Source: Stutzerimonas chloritidismutans AW-1
GTDB taxonomy: Bacteria; Pseudomonadota; Gammaproteobacteria; Pseudomonadales; Pseudomonadaceae
Direction of reading: 5' to 3'
NCBI RefSeq assembly: GCF_000495915.1
Contig: NZ_AOFQ01000064.1
Location: 1-51,035 of the forward strand
Length of the DNA stretch: 51,035 nucleotides
Of the stretch, positions 9,480 to 16,802 are shown one piece after another (positions within the stretch are counted from its first letter, which is position 1; the number at the start of each line of letters is the position of its first letter). The position numbers were made by a program, and so were the translations under genes. Below the pieces are notes generated by a model, which did not search any database, was not told the DNA's origin, and saw nothing but the letters and a program-made list of their open reading frames with translations.

Positions 9480-10913
9480 GTGCTCAAAGCACTCAAGAAA
9501 ATCTTTGGCAAGGCCCCGGATCTACGGGCCAGCACAGCCGATAGCGTGCTCGCCGCCGACAACGAGGGCCAACACAGCGCCCCGGCCCCGCAGCAAGCAA
9601 CGACACCCGATACTCAACCCAAGCCGCAGCCCACTGAGCGCTCCGCCGAAAAACCGCGCCGTCAGCGCAGCCGCAAATCAGCGCAACCCGCCGCTCCGGC
9701 CTGGAAGCTGGACGACTTCGTGGTCGAACCGGCCGAAGGCAAGACCCGCTTCCACGACTTCAAGCTCGCGCCCGAGCTGATGCATGCGATTCACGATCTG
9801 GGTTTCCCCTACTGCACACCGATCCAGGCCCAGGTGCTCGGCTATACCCTTGCCGGCAGAGACGCCATTGGCCGCGCGCAGACCGGTACCGGCAAGACGG
9901 CCGCCTTCCTTATTTCCACCATCACGCAGCTGCTCGATACGCCGCCGCCGAAAGATCGCTACATGGGCGAGCCGCGCGCGCTGATCATCGCGCCGACCCG
10001 TGAACTCGTGGTGCAGATCGCCAATGACGCGCTGGACCTGACCAAGTACACCAACCTGAACGTGATGAGCTTCGTCGGCGGCATGGATTTCGACAAACAG
10101 CTCAAGCTGCTGGAATCGCGGTTCTGCGACATCCTGGTTGCCACGCCCGGTCGCCTGCTGGATTTCAACCAGCGCGGCGAGGTGCATCTGGACATGGTCG
10201 AAGTGATGGTGCTGGACGAAGCCGACCGCATGCTCGACATGGGCTTCATCCCGCAGGTCCGCCAGATCATCCGGCAGACGCCACCCAAGAGCGAGCGCCA
10301 GACCCTGCTGTTCTCAGCTACGTTCACCGATGACGTGATGAACCTGGCGCAGCAGTGGACGACCAATCCCGCCATCGTCGAGATCGAACCGGAAAACGTC
10401 GCCAGCGACACCGTAGAACAGCACGTATTCGCCGTGGCCGGCAGCGACAAGTACAAGCTGCTGTACAACCTGATCACCCAGAATGACTGGACGCGGGTGA
10501 TGGTCTTCGCCAACCGCAAGGACGAAGTGCGGCGCATCGAAGAGCGCCTGACCCGGGATGGCATCAGCGCCGCGCAGATGTCCGGCGACGTGCCGCAGCA
10601 CAAGCGCATTCGCACGCTGGAAGGCTTCCGCGAAGGCAAGATTCGCGTGCTGGTGGCGACCGATGTCGCCGGCCGCGGTATCCATGTCGACGGCATCAGC
10701 CACGTGATCAACTTCACGCTACCGGAAGATCCTGATGACTACGTGCACCGCATCGGCCGCACAGGCCGTGCCGGCACCAGTGGCACGTCGATCAGCTTCG
10801 CTGGCGAGGACGACGCCTTCGCCCTGCCGCCGATCGAAGCGCTGATCGGCCGCAAGATCCAGTGCGAAATGCCTCCGGCGGAACTGCTCGCACCGCCCCC
10901 TCACTCGCGCTGA
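9480..10913 (+). CDS. rhlB: DEAD-box ATP-dependent RNA helicase RhlB
   Basis: RhlB unwinds structured RNA and in enterobacteria is a partner of RNase E in the degradosome. All DEAD-box motifs are present: Q motif in YCTPIQAQ, motif I AQTGTGKT, Ia PTRELVVQ, II VLDEADRM, III FSATF, V ATDVAGRGIH and VI HRIGRTGRAG. A low-complexity N-terminal arm rich in Q, P, K and R (about residues 20-75) precedes the helicase core. Start choice: an in-frame ATG lies 60 nt upstream at 9420, but the GTG at 9480 gives the usual VLKALKKIFGK beginning and is preceded by GAGAAG, so I prefer it (477 aa). Monocistronic, with a hairpin just after the stop. Confidence 0.93.
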   Translation: MLKALKKIFGKAPDLRASTADSVLAADNEGQHSAPAPQQATTPDTQPKPQPTERSAEKPRRQRSRKSAQPAAPAWKLDDFVVEPAEGKTRFHDFKLAPELMHAIHDLGFPYCTPIQAQVLGYTLAGRDAIGRAQTGTGKTAAFLISTITQLLDTPPPKDRYMGEPRALIIAPTRELVVQIANDALDLTKYTNLNVMSFVGGMDFDKQLKLLESRFCDILVATPGRLLDFNQRGEVHLDMVEVMVLDEADRMLDMGFIPQVRQIIRQTPPKSERQTLLFSATFTDDVMNLAQQWTTNPAIVEIEPENVASDTVEQHVFAVAGSDKYKLLYNLITQNDWTRVMVFANRKDEVRRIEERLTRDGISAAQMSGDVPQHKRIRTLEGFREGKIRVLVATDVAGRGIHVDGISHVINFTLPEDPDDYVHRIGRTGRAGTSGTSISFAGEDDAFALPPIEALIGRKIQCEMPPAELLAPPPHSR

Positions 10914-10920
10914 GTCAATC

Positions 10921-10942
10921 GGGCACGGCATTCGCCGTGCCC
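10921..10942 (+). terminator. Hairpin after rhlB
   Basis: GGGCACGGC pairs perfectly with GCCGTGCCC around an ATTC loop, 8 nt after the rhlB stop. The following bases are C-rich and not a U-run, so it is a weak intrinsic terminator or a 3'-end-stabilising structure. Confidence 0.55.
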
Positions 10943-11033
10943 CGCTCCCCTCCTCCATCAATGACCTGAATCAGGCCACAAAAGAGCTCAAACGGCTAGA
11001 GTGGTAGCTAGATCGGAACTCAAGGAGAAATCG

Positions 11034-11198
11034 ATGGACAGCATGCACTGGCTACTGTCGCTAATCGTCATTGGCTTCATCCTGCTCTGCGTAGGCTTCA
11101 ACTACCGAGACCGGAACTGGGGCGTGGGCCTTCTTGGCCTGGGTGTGCTCACCATGTTCTCGACGCTGGCCTTCAAGATGTACATCACCTTCTATTGA
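11034..11198 (+). CDS. 54-aa small membrane protein, function unknown
   Basis: I do not recognise a named family. The ATG at 11034 is preceded by AAGGAG at ideal spacing and gives a 54-aa peptide beginning MDSMHWLLSLIVIGF. An upstream in-frame start at 11001 lacks such a site. Two hydrophobic segments, LLSLIVIGFILLCVGF and GVGLLGLGVLTMFSTLAF, flank a short charged loop (NYRDRNW), giving a likely two-helix hairpin in the inner membrane. It lies between rhlB and the convergent moaE, whose stop codon is only 4 bp away. The ribosome-binding site and membrane topology argue that it is real. Confidence 0.7.
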   Translation: MDSMHWLLSLIVIGFILLCVGFNYRDRNWGVGLLGLGVLTMFSTLAFKMYITFY

Positions 11199-11202
11199 GG
11201 GC

Positions 11203-11661
11203 TCAGCCGTTCTCGCGCCATCGTTCAGCTGCGGCCTGATCACTGGCGCGGCCTTCCACCCAACGCGGCCCGGACGGCGTCGTTTCCTTCTTCCAGAACG
11301 GCGCCCGCGTCTTCAGATAATCCATCACGAAGCGACAGGCATCGAAGGCCGCGTCGCGATGGGCGCTCGCCGCACCGACGAAGACGATGGGCTCGCCTGG
11401 CTCCAGGGGCCCGACGCGATGCAACACGTCGAGCCGCAACAATGGCCAGCGCTGCTCCGCCTCGATGATGATTTTCTCCAGCGCCTTTTCGGTCATCCCC
11501 GGCGCATGTTCGAGAAACATTCCGGCGACATCCTGCCCGTCATTGAAATCTCTTACGTAACCGACAAACCCTGCGACCGCTCCAATCCCCAGGTTGGCCG
11601 CATGCAGCGCATTGAGTTCGGCCCCCGGATCGAACGCTGCCGTCTGTACACGAACCGCCAT
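11203..11661 (-). CDS. moaE: Molybdopterin synthase catalytic subunit
   Basis: MoaE transfers sulfur from thiocarboxylated MoaD to precursor Z (cPMP) to make molybdopterin in the cytosol. The 152-aa protein shows the family landmarks GAVAGFVGYVRDFN, LEHAPGMTEKALEKI, HRVGPLEPGEPIVFVG (split: HRVGPLEPG, EPIVFVG), the basic active-site segment APFWKKE and a terminal WVEGRASD. It starts 2 nt after the moaD stop with GAGG upstream. It is the last gene of moaCDE, the usual compact Pseudomonas arrangement; moaA and moaB are not in this window. Confidence 0.97.
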   Translation of the reverse strand: MAVRVQTAAFDPGAELNALHAANLGIGAVAGFVGYVRDFNDGQDVAGMFLEHAPGMTEKALEKIIIEAEQRWPLLRLDVLHRVGPLEPGEPIVFVGAASAHRDAAFDACRFVMDYLKTRAPFWKKETTPSGPRWVEGRASDQAAAERWRENG

Positions 11662-11663
11662 GC

Positions 11664-11912
11664 TCAGCCTCCGGTCACGGTGGGAAAGAACGCGACTTCA
11701 TCGCCATCGGTGATCGGCTCATCGAGACCACAGAGTTCCTGATTGCGCGCACACATCAGGTTCTGCTCGGCAAGCACCTCCCAGACACCGCCCTGCGCAA
11801 GCAACCGCTGGCGCACGTCGTCCACGCTGGCGAGCGAAGCATCCCACTGCAGGCGTTCGCCATCGGTGCCGAGGGTTTCACGATAACGGGCAAAGAACTG
11901 GACGGTAATCAT
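11664..11912 (-). CDS. moaD: Molybdopterin synthase sulfur carrier subunit
   Basis: This 82-aa ubiquitin-like protein carries the thiocarboxylate used by MoaE. It begins MITVQFFARYRETLG and ends in VAFFPTVTGG, with the obligatory C-terminal Gly-Gly that is adenylated by MoeB and then sulfurated. The ATG overlaps the moaC stop by 4 nt (ATGA), indicating translational coupling; longer in-frame starts upstream lie inside moaC and are not used. Gene size, terminal motif and context all agree. Confidence 0.96.
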   Translation of the reverse strand: MITVQFFARYRETLGTDGERLQWDASLASVDDVRQRLLAQGGVWEVLAEQNLMCARNQELCGLDEPITDGDEVAFFPTVTGG

Positions 11913-12379
11913 GCCTGCACCTGCCAGTGGCCGCTCTTGCCGCCGAGCTTTTCCAGCAGGCGCACGCCTTCGATGACCATGCCGCGATCCACAGCCTTGC
12001 ACATGTCGTAGATGGTCAGCGCAGCGACGCTGGCAGCGGTCAATGCTTCCATCTCGACACCGGTCTGCCCGGCCAGCTTGCAGGCAGCGCGGATCAGCAC
12101 GCAGTCTTCGCTATCCGCTTGCAGCTCGACCTTGATGCTGGTGAGCAGCAGCGGATGACACAGGGGAATCAGTTCGTAGGTCTTCTTCGCCGCCTGGATA
12201 CCGGCGATGCGCGCCACGGCGAAGACATCGCCCTTTGGATGGCCACCCTGCTGGATCATCTGCAGGGTCTGCGGCAGCATGCGGACACGCGCCTCGGCCA
12301 CAGCTTCACGCGCGGTGACGGCCTTGTCGGTGACGTCGACCATGCTGGCCCGGCCTTGGGAATCGAGATGGGTGAGCAT
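11909..12379 (-). CDS. moaC: Cyclic pyranopterin monophosphate synthase
   Basis: MoaC forms cPMP from the MoaA product in the first stage of molybdenum cofactor synthesis. The 156-aa sequence has the conserved MVDVTDKAVTAREAVAEA start region, the active-site segment LIPLCHPLLLTSIKV, GVEMEALTAASVAALTIYDMCKA (split: GVEMEALTAASVAALT, IYDMCKA) and the terminal EKLGGKSGHW. AGGAG precedes the ATG. It heads the moaCDE operon. A hairpin lies in the 99-bp gap that separates it from the upstream PhoH-like gene. Confidence 0.97.
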   Translation of the reverse strand: MLTHLDSQGRASMVDVTDKAVTAREAVAEARVRMLPQTLQMIQQGGHPKGDVFAVARIAGIQAAKKTYELIPLCHPLLLTSIKVELQADSEDCVLIRAACKLAGQTGVEMEALTAASVAALTIYDMCKAVDRGMVIEGVRLLEKLGGKSGHWQVQA

Positions 12380-12421
12380 TCGGCGCTCCTGATCGGAAAA
12401 TCACGAGTCTACCGCAGTCGT

Positions 12422-12466
12422 CGGCGATGAACCCGCCCCCGTAAGAGGTACTACCGGGCATCGCCG
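12422..12466 (-). terminator. Stem-loop between the PhoH-like gene and moaC
   Basis: CGGCGATG pairs with CATCGCCG (8 bp) and an inner CCCG with CGGG, separated by a 2-nt bulge. It follows the stop of the PhoH-like gene on the minus strand. There is no U-run, so termination is possible but unproven; it may instead partly separate moaCDE from upstream transcription. Confidence 0.4.
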
Positions 12467-12478
12467 CACGCTTCTCCG

Positions 12479-13867
12479 CTACATGTGCGCTTCGGCGTAC
12501 TCGGCCAGTACCGAACGCGGCACACCTTGCAAGGTGATGTGAACACCGTGGGAGAAGTCCTTGAAGCGCTCGGTCAGGTAGGTAAGGCCCGAACTGGTCG
12601 CCGACAGATATGGCGTGTCGATCTGCGCCAAGTTGCCCAGACAGATCACCTTCGAGCCGTTGCCCGCACGGGTGATGATGGTCTTCATCTGGTGCGGCGT
12701 GAGGTTCTGGCATTCATCGATCAGGATCAGGCTCTGCTGGAAACTGCGCCCGCGAATGTAGTTCAGCGATTTGAACTGCAGCGGCACCTTTTGCAGGATG
12801 TAGTCGATGCTGCCGTGGGTGTTCTCGTCCTCCATGTGCAGCGCCTCGAGGTTATCGGTGATCGCACCCAGCCAAGGCTCCATCTTCTCCGCCTCGGTGC
12901 CAGGCAGAAAGCCGATGTCTTCGTCCAGCCCCTGTACGCTGCGGGTGGCGATGATGCGCCGGTAGCGCTTGCTGACCACGGTCTGCTCGATGGCTGCAGC
13001 CAGCGCAAGAATGGTCTTGCCCGAACCGGCCGCGCCGGACAGGTTGACCAGATGGATGTCCGGGTCGAGCAAGGCGAACAGCGCCAATGCCTGATGAATG
13101 TCCCGCGGTCGCAGGCCCCAGGCTTCCTGATGCAGCAGCGGCTCCTGATGCAGGTCGAGCAGCAGCAGCTCATCGGCCTTGATGCCCTTGATCCAGCCGA
13201 CGAAGCCCTGTTCGTCGATGATGAACTCGTTGATGTGTACCGCAGGCAGATTGTCGGTCAGTTGCACGCGATGCCAGGTGCGCCCATGGCCCTGGTGGGT
13301 CTCGACCTTGCTCACACGATCCCAGAACGAGCCGCTGACGCTGTGATAGCCGGGGGAAAGCTGGCCGACGTCATCGACCAGCTGATCGGTATGGTAATCC
13401 TCTGCCGCTACGCCACAGGCACGCGCCTTCAGGCGCATGTTGATGTCCTTGGTGACCAGTACCACAGGCACGCCGGGGCGTTGCCTGCTCAGCTCGACCA
13501 CCTGGTTGATGATCTTGTTGTCGTTCAGATCTTCCGGCAACGCGTTGGGCTCGCCACGCTTGCTCATGAGGATCGAAAGACTGCCGGACGGCCCGCTCTT
13601 GCCGCGCTGGATCGGTACGCCGAGCTCGACCTCTTCCGGCGTTGCATCACCGAGCAGCTTGTCGATCAATCGGATTGCCTGACGACACTCGGCCGCGACG
13701 CTGTGCTTGCCGGTCTTGAGTTGATCGAGCTCCTCCAGCACGGTCATCGGGAGGGCGACCTGATGTTCCTGGAAGTTCAGCAAAGCATTGGGATCGTGGA
13801 TCAGTACATTCGTGTCGAGGACGTAGAGCGTGGGCTGGGTCGCGCGAGGTCTGCCGTAGTCATCCAT
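12479..13867 (-). CDS. PIN domain-PhoH ATPase fusion (PhoH2/YlaK-type)
   Basis: This 462-aa cytosolic protein joins an N-terminal PIN ribonuclease domain to a C-terminal PhoH-type RecA-like ATPase. PIN landmarks with the acidic residues are YVLDTNVLIHD (near residue 20), VLEELDQLK and VLVTKDINMRLKA. The ATPase has Walker A SGAAGSGKT and Walker B LILIDECQN, plus the conserved RGRSFQ region. PIN-PhoH fusions (PhoH2) have been reported as RNA helicase/nucleases; the role in pseudomonads is unsettled. Start choice: ATG at 13867 (MDDYGRPR) with AGAAGG upstream, rather than an in-frame start 39 nt further up. It neighbours moaCDE, which I recall as conserved in Pseudomonas. Confidence 0.93.
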   Translation of the reverse strand: MDDYGRPRATQPTLYVLDTNVLIHDPNALLNFQEHQVALPMTVLEELDQLKTGKHSVAAECRQAIRLIDKLLGDATPEEVELGVPIQRGKSGPSGSLSILMSKRGEPNALPEDLNDNKIINQVVELSRQRPGVPVVLVTKDINMRLKARACGVAAEDYHTDQLVDDVGQLSPGYHSVSGSFWDRVSKVETHQGHGRTWHRVQLTDNLPAVHINEFIIDEQGFVGWIKGIKADELLLLDLHQEPLLHQEAWGLRPRDIHQALALFALLDPDIHLVNLSGAAGSGKTILALAAAIEQTVVSKRYRRIIATRSVQGLDEDIGFLPGTEAEKMEPWLGAITDNLEALHMEDENTHGSIDYILQKVPLQFKSLNYIRGRSFQQSLILIDECQNLTPHQMKTIITRAGNGSKVICLGNLAQIDTPYLSATSSGLTYLTERFKDFSHGVHITLQGVPRSVLAEYAEAHM

Positions 13868-14126
13868 ACTGATCACCTTCTTCTGGGGCCAGAAACGAAG
13901 AGCCAAAAGCGCTTCGCTGCAGAGTGACCGCCATGCGATTCAGGTGAGCGGACGAGGGCAGCCGGTGGATTCGGGGCTGCCCAGAAGCCGCCACCTGTGT
14001 CGCAGGGTTCGGCGGTCTGAATTCGGTAATACCGTAAAAGTTATGACAGACAAAAGACTTTTCCGTTGAACTCGGCTTTTTTTCACGAATCGACCAAACG
14101 GCCTTGGCGCGCGTGTTTCGGCCGCG
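13868..14126. other. Intergenic gap between the CDF gene and the PhoH-like gene
   Basis: This 259-bp stretch holds the upstream region of the PhoH-like gene (minus strand). I see an AT-rich centre with an imperfect CGGTA/TACCG dyad at about 14024-14034 but no convincing coding sequence; the only minus-strand ORF here needs a TTG start and resembles no known protein. Confidence 0.4.
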
Positions 14127-15101
14127 CTATTGTCGACGATCAAGGTGCGCGCTTTCGTCGCAGCGATTCACTTCCACGGTGATGTGCACCAGCTGCGGAA
14201 AGCCCTGCAACGCAGCCTTGTAGTGGTCGGCGGTGTGCGCCTGATGCGTCACCAGGCTCAGGATGCAGCTGTATTGCGACCGCCCTACCCGCCACAGATG
14301 CAGATCGGTGACCTCGGTATCCGGCACCTCCTGCAGCGCTTCCCGAACCCTGTGGACCAGCGGATCATCCATCTCCCGATCGAGCAGCGCCTTGGCGGTA
14401 TCGCGCAACAGGCCGCGCGCCCATACAAGGATCACCAGCGCGCCGACGATACCCATCACCGGGTCCAGCCAGCTCCAGCCGAAGAACTTGCCGCCCAGCA
14501 GCGCGATGATGGCAGCCACCGACGTCAGCGCATCGGTCAGCACATGGATGAAGGCGGCGTGCCGATTCAGGTCCTTGCCACCCGAAGCGTGTTCATGCTC
14601 ATGCGAATGGTCATGCCCGTGCTCGTCGTGACCGTTACCGTGGTCATGCTGATCCCGCAGCAACCAGGCGGACAGCAGATTCACCAGCAAGCCGATCACG
14701 GCGACCATCAACGCTGCATCGAAACCGATCGCGACCGGCGACCAGAGCCGCGACAGCGATTCGCCGATCATGAACAGCGCCACGACGACCAGCAGCAAGG
14801 CGCTGGTGAAACCGGCCAGGACCTCGATTTTCCAGGTTCCGAACGCAAAACGCTGGTCCGCCGCGTAGCGCCGAGCCAGCAGATACGCCAACGCCGCCAG
14901 GCCGATGGCTACCATGTGCGAGGCCATATGCCAGCCGTCCGCCAGCAACGCCATGGAGTTGAACCAGTAACCGGCAATGATCTCCACCAACATGGTCAAG
15001 CCGGTCAGAATGACCACCGCCCAGGTCTGACGCTCGGAGTTGCGCTCCAGCGGACGGTAGTCGTGAGGTGGTTGCCATTGCGCATGATTGCAGCCAGACA
15101 T
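14127..15101 (-). CDS. Cation diffusion facilitator, DmeF-like (divalent metal efflux)
   Basis: This inner-membrane metal/proton antiporter has 324 aa from the ATG at 15101, which has GGAG upstream; the longer in-frame start at 15143 lacks one. Six hydrophobic segments fit the CDF fold. The metal site is visible as ALLADGWHMASHM in helix 2 and AAFIHVLTDALTS in helix 5 (paired D/H residues). Between helices 4 and 5 lies a long His/Asp-rich loop (HDHGNGHDEHGHDHSHEHEH, about residues 160-180), a metal-sensing or buffering segment. The Cys and His at the N-terminus (SGCNHAQW) may add a metal ligand as in DmeF proteins. Likely substrates are Co, Ni or Zn; the sequence does not decide which. Confidence 0.92.
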   Translation of the reverse strand: MSGCNHAQWQPPHDYRPLERNSERQTWAVVILTGLTMLVEIIAGYWFNSMALLADGWHMASHMVAIGLAALAYLLARRYAADQRFAFGTWKIEVLAGFTSALLLVVVALFMIGESLSRLWSPVAIGFDAALMVAVIGLLVNLLSAWLLRDQHDHGNGHDEHGHDHSHEHEHASGGKDLNRHAAFIHVLTDALTSVAAIIALLGGKFFGWSWLDPVMGIVGALVILVWARGLLRDTAKALLDREMDDPLVHRVREALQEVPDTEVTDLHLWRVGRSQYSCILSLVTHQAHTADHYKAALQGFPQLVHITVEVNRCDESAHLDRRQ

Positions 15102-15164
15102 ACGAACTCCTTGATTGACGCCTTCCAGCTTGTGCCTTGCCACGCGGGGAAGGTCAACCGTTGC

Positions 15165-15179
15165 CTATGGCCGCCATAG
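15165..15179. promoter_or_regulatory. Palindrome CTATGGC-C-GCCATAG upstream of yaaA (possible OxyR contact)
   Basis: A perfect 7-bp inverted repeat with a 1-nt centre lies 56 bp upstream of the yaaA ATG. The spacing CTAT-N7-ATAG equals the inner half-site spacing of the OxyR tetramer consensus, although the outer half-sites are not conserved. A TACAAT box at 15204-15209 would place the palindrome centre near -44. In E. coli yaaA belongs to the OxyR regulon; control here is an inference. Confidence 0.45.
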
Positions 15180-15235
15180 CTGGAGCCGCTCCGCTCGTAG
15201 CCCTACAATCGCGCCATCAGACAGGAGACCCGTAC

Positions 15236-16015
15236 ATGCTGATGGTGATTTCCCCCGCCAAGACGCTCGACTATGAAACACCCCCGATAACCGAACGCTT
15301 CACTCAGCCTCAGTACCTGGAGCACTCGCAACTGCTGATCGACCTGTTGCGCGATTACTCGCCAGCGCAGATCAGCGAACTCATGCACCTTTCCGACAAG
15401 CTGGCCGCCCTGAATGTCGCGCGCTACGGGAGCTGGTCGGCTGACTTCACGCCGGCGAATGCCAAGCAGGCCCTGCTCGCCTTCAAGGGCGATGTCTACA
15501 CCGGACTGAGCGTCGAGGATTTCACCGAGAGCGACCTGCTGTTCGCACAGGAACATCTGCGCATGCTGTCGGGGCTCTACGGCCTGTTACGGCCGCTGGA
15601 TCTGATGCAGCCGTATCGGCTGGAAATGGGCACCAAACTGGCCAATCCGCGAGGCAAGGATCTGTACGCGTTCTGGGGCGAGCGCATCACTGGCTGGCTG
15701 AACGAGGCGCTTGCGGAACAAGGGGATGACGTTCTCCTCAATCTGGCGTCGAATGAGTACTTCAGTGCCGTCAACCGCAAGGCCCTGAATGCACGGGTCA
15801 TCAATGTCGACTTCAAGGACATGAAGAACGGCCAGTACAAAATCATCTCGTTCTATGCGAAAAAGGCACGAGGGCTGATGGCCCGCTGGGTGATCAAGGA
15901 ACGCATCGGCAACCCTGATCAGCTGCCGGAATTCGACTATCAGGGCTACCGCTACAGTCGGGATGATTCGACCAGCGACCGCTTGGTATTCCTGCGCGAC
16001 ACCGCCGACCAGTAA
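15236..16015 (+). CDS. yaaA: Peroxide stress protein YaaA (DUF328)
   Basis: YaaA limits damage from hydrogen peroxide, in E. coli by lowering free intracellular iron, and the fold has been reported to bind DNA. The 259-aa protein matches the E. coli length (258 aa). It starts MLMVISPAKTLDYETPP, a family hallmark, and has the conserved NLASNEYFSAV and FKDMKNGQYKIISFYAKKARG segments (the latter split: FKDMKNGQYK, IISFYAKKARG). AGGAGA precedes the ATG at 15236; the ORF extends further upstream but only into the promoter region. It stands alone, divergent from the metal-efflux gene, which fits a stress and metal context. A palindrome with OxyR-like spacing lies upstream. Confidence 0.96.
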   Translation: MLMVISPAKTLDYETPPITERFTQPQYLEHSQLLIDLLRDYSPAQISELMHLSDKLAALNVARYGSWSADFTPANAKQALLAFKGDVYTGLSVEDFTESDLLFAQEHLRMLSGLYGLLRPLDLMQPYRLEMGTKLANPRGKDLYAFWGERITGWLNEALAEQGDDVLLNLASNEYFSAVNRKALNARVINVDFKDMKNGQYKIISFYAKKARGLMARWVIKERIGNPDQLPEFDYQGYRYSRDDSTSDRLVFLRDTADQ

Positions 16016-16802
16016 CAACTCAATGCCGGCGGAGGGCCCCGCAAGGGCGCTGCCGCCGCCCTCACCGACCCCATTAGCGGGTCCGCCCAGCACGTCCCAC
16101 AACCTCTACCAACACCGCCCGATCAACCCTCCGCATTCCGCCGGGCCGGTGAGCGCACCTTGAATCCGTTCGCAAAAACTGGCCGATCAACGGTTGCCGA
16201 CGCGGGAACTATCCAGCATGGCTCGCAATCATAAGCGCGTACCGACAATTCCAGGCGGAAAGGGAAGTCGCACATGAACGTGCATTGGGTCATCGATTTC
16301 GCAGATCGCGCCGTTCCAGATCGTCATTCGATCTCGGCGGTAGCGCAACCTCAGACGGCGATGCGGCTGATTATCCAGCCGAGAGCCGCGGCGCCGAGCA
16401 GAGCCTACGCGGCATCTGACACGGCAAACGCCGAGCAAGGCACGAACAGAGGGTTACGGCCATGCAAGCGCATCACTCCCGTTCGACCAGCAGCAGATGC
16501 CACGCATCGCTCGCGACGATGGCGCTCCTCAGCGACGCGCCGCCCGCCGCTCACGAGCCTCCAGTGCAGATGACCATGATCGACATCTCGCCAGAGACAC
16601 ATGCGGCCTGACCAGCCATGGTGCGACATCCCGGCGATTAAGCAGACAGCAGATTTCAATCTCGAGGCATGCCTCGGGACAGAGCGGATTTCGTTCAGCG
16701 GACTGGCGATTCCCTCGACAAAGAACAGCAACCAGGCGCGGCCAAGAGGCCAGCGTCACCGGACAAGTAGAACGACCTTCGAAACGATTCAGGAGAAGCA
16801 AT
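16016..16802. other. 787-bp gene-poor gap upstream of algA
   Basis: Between the yaaA stop and the algA start I find no ORF with a recognisable product. The nearest candidate is a 49-aa ORF at 16462-16611, listed separately. A long gap ahead of a GDP-mannose gene could contain a complex promoter; I searched by eye for an AlgU-type GAACTT/TCTGA pair and did not find a convincing one. It may also hold a decayed gene. Confidence 0.4.
16462..16611 (+). CDS. Possible 49-aa peptide, function unknown
   Basis: An ATG preceded by GAGGGT at about 7-nt spacing opens an ORF that starts MQAHHSRSTSSRC and ends ISPETHAA. It has no membrane segment or motif I recognise and is rich in Ala, Ser, His and Pro. 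It lies in the otherwise empty region before algA, so it may be a chance ORF, a leader peptide or a gene remnant. Low confidence. Confidence 0.2.
   Translation: MQAHHSRSTSSRCHASLATMALLSDAPPAAHEPPVQMTMIDISPETHAA

Noticed and set aside
12485..13927. A 480-aa open frame antisense to the PIN-PhoH gene
   Set aside because: Shadow of the confident gene on the other strand, without homology signs.
13940..14143. A 67-aa minus-strand ORF upstream of the PIN-PhoH gene as a possible antitoxin
   Set aside because: It needs a TTG start, overlaps the CDF gene, has no ribosome-binding site and is unlike VapB-type proteins.
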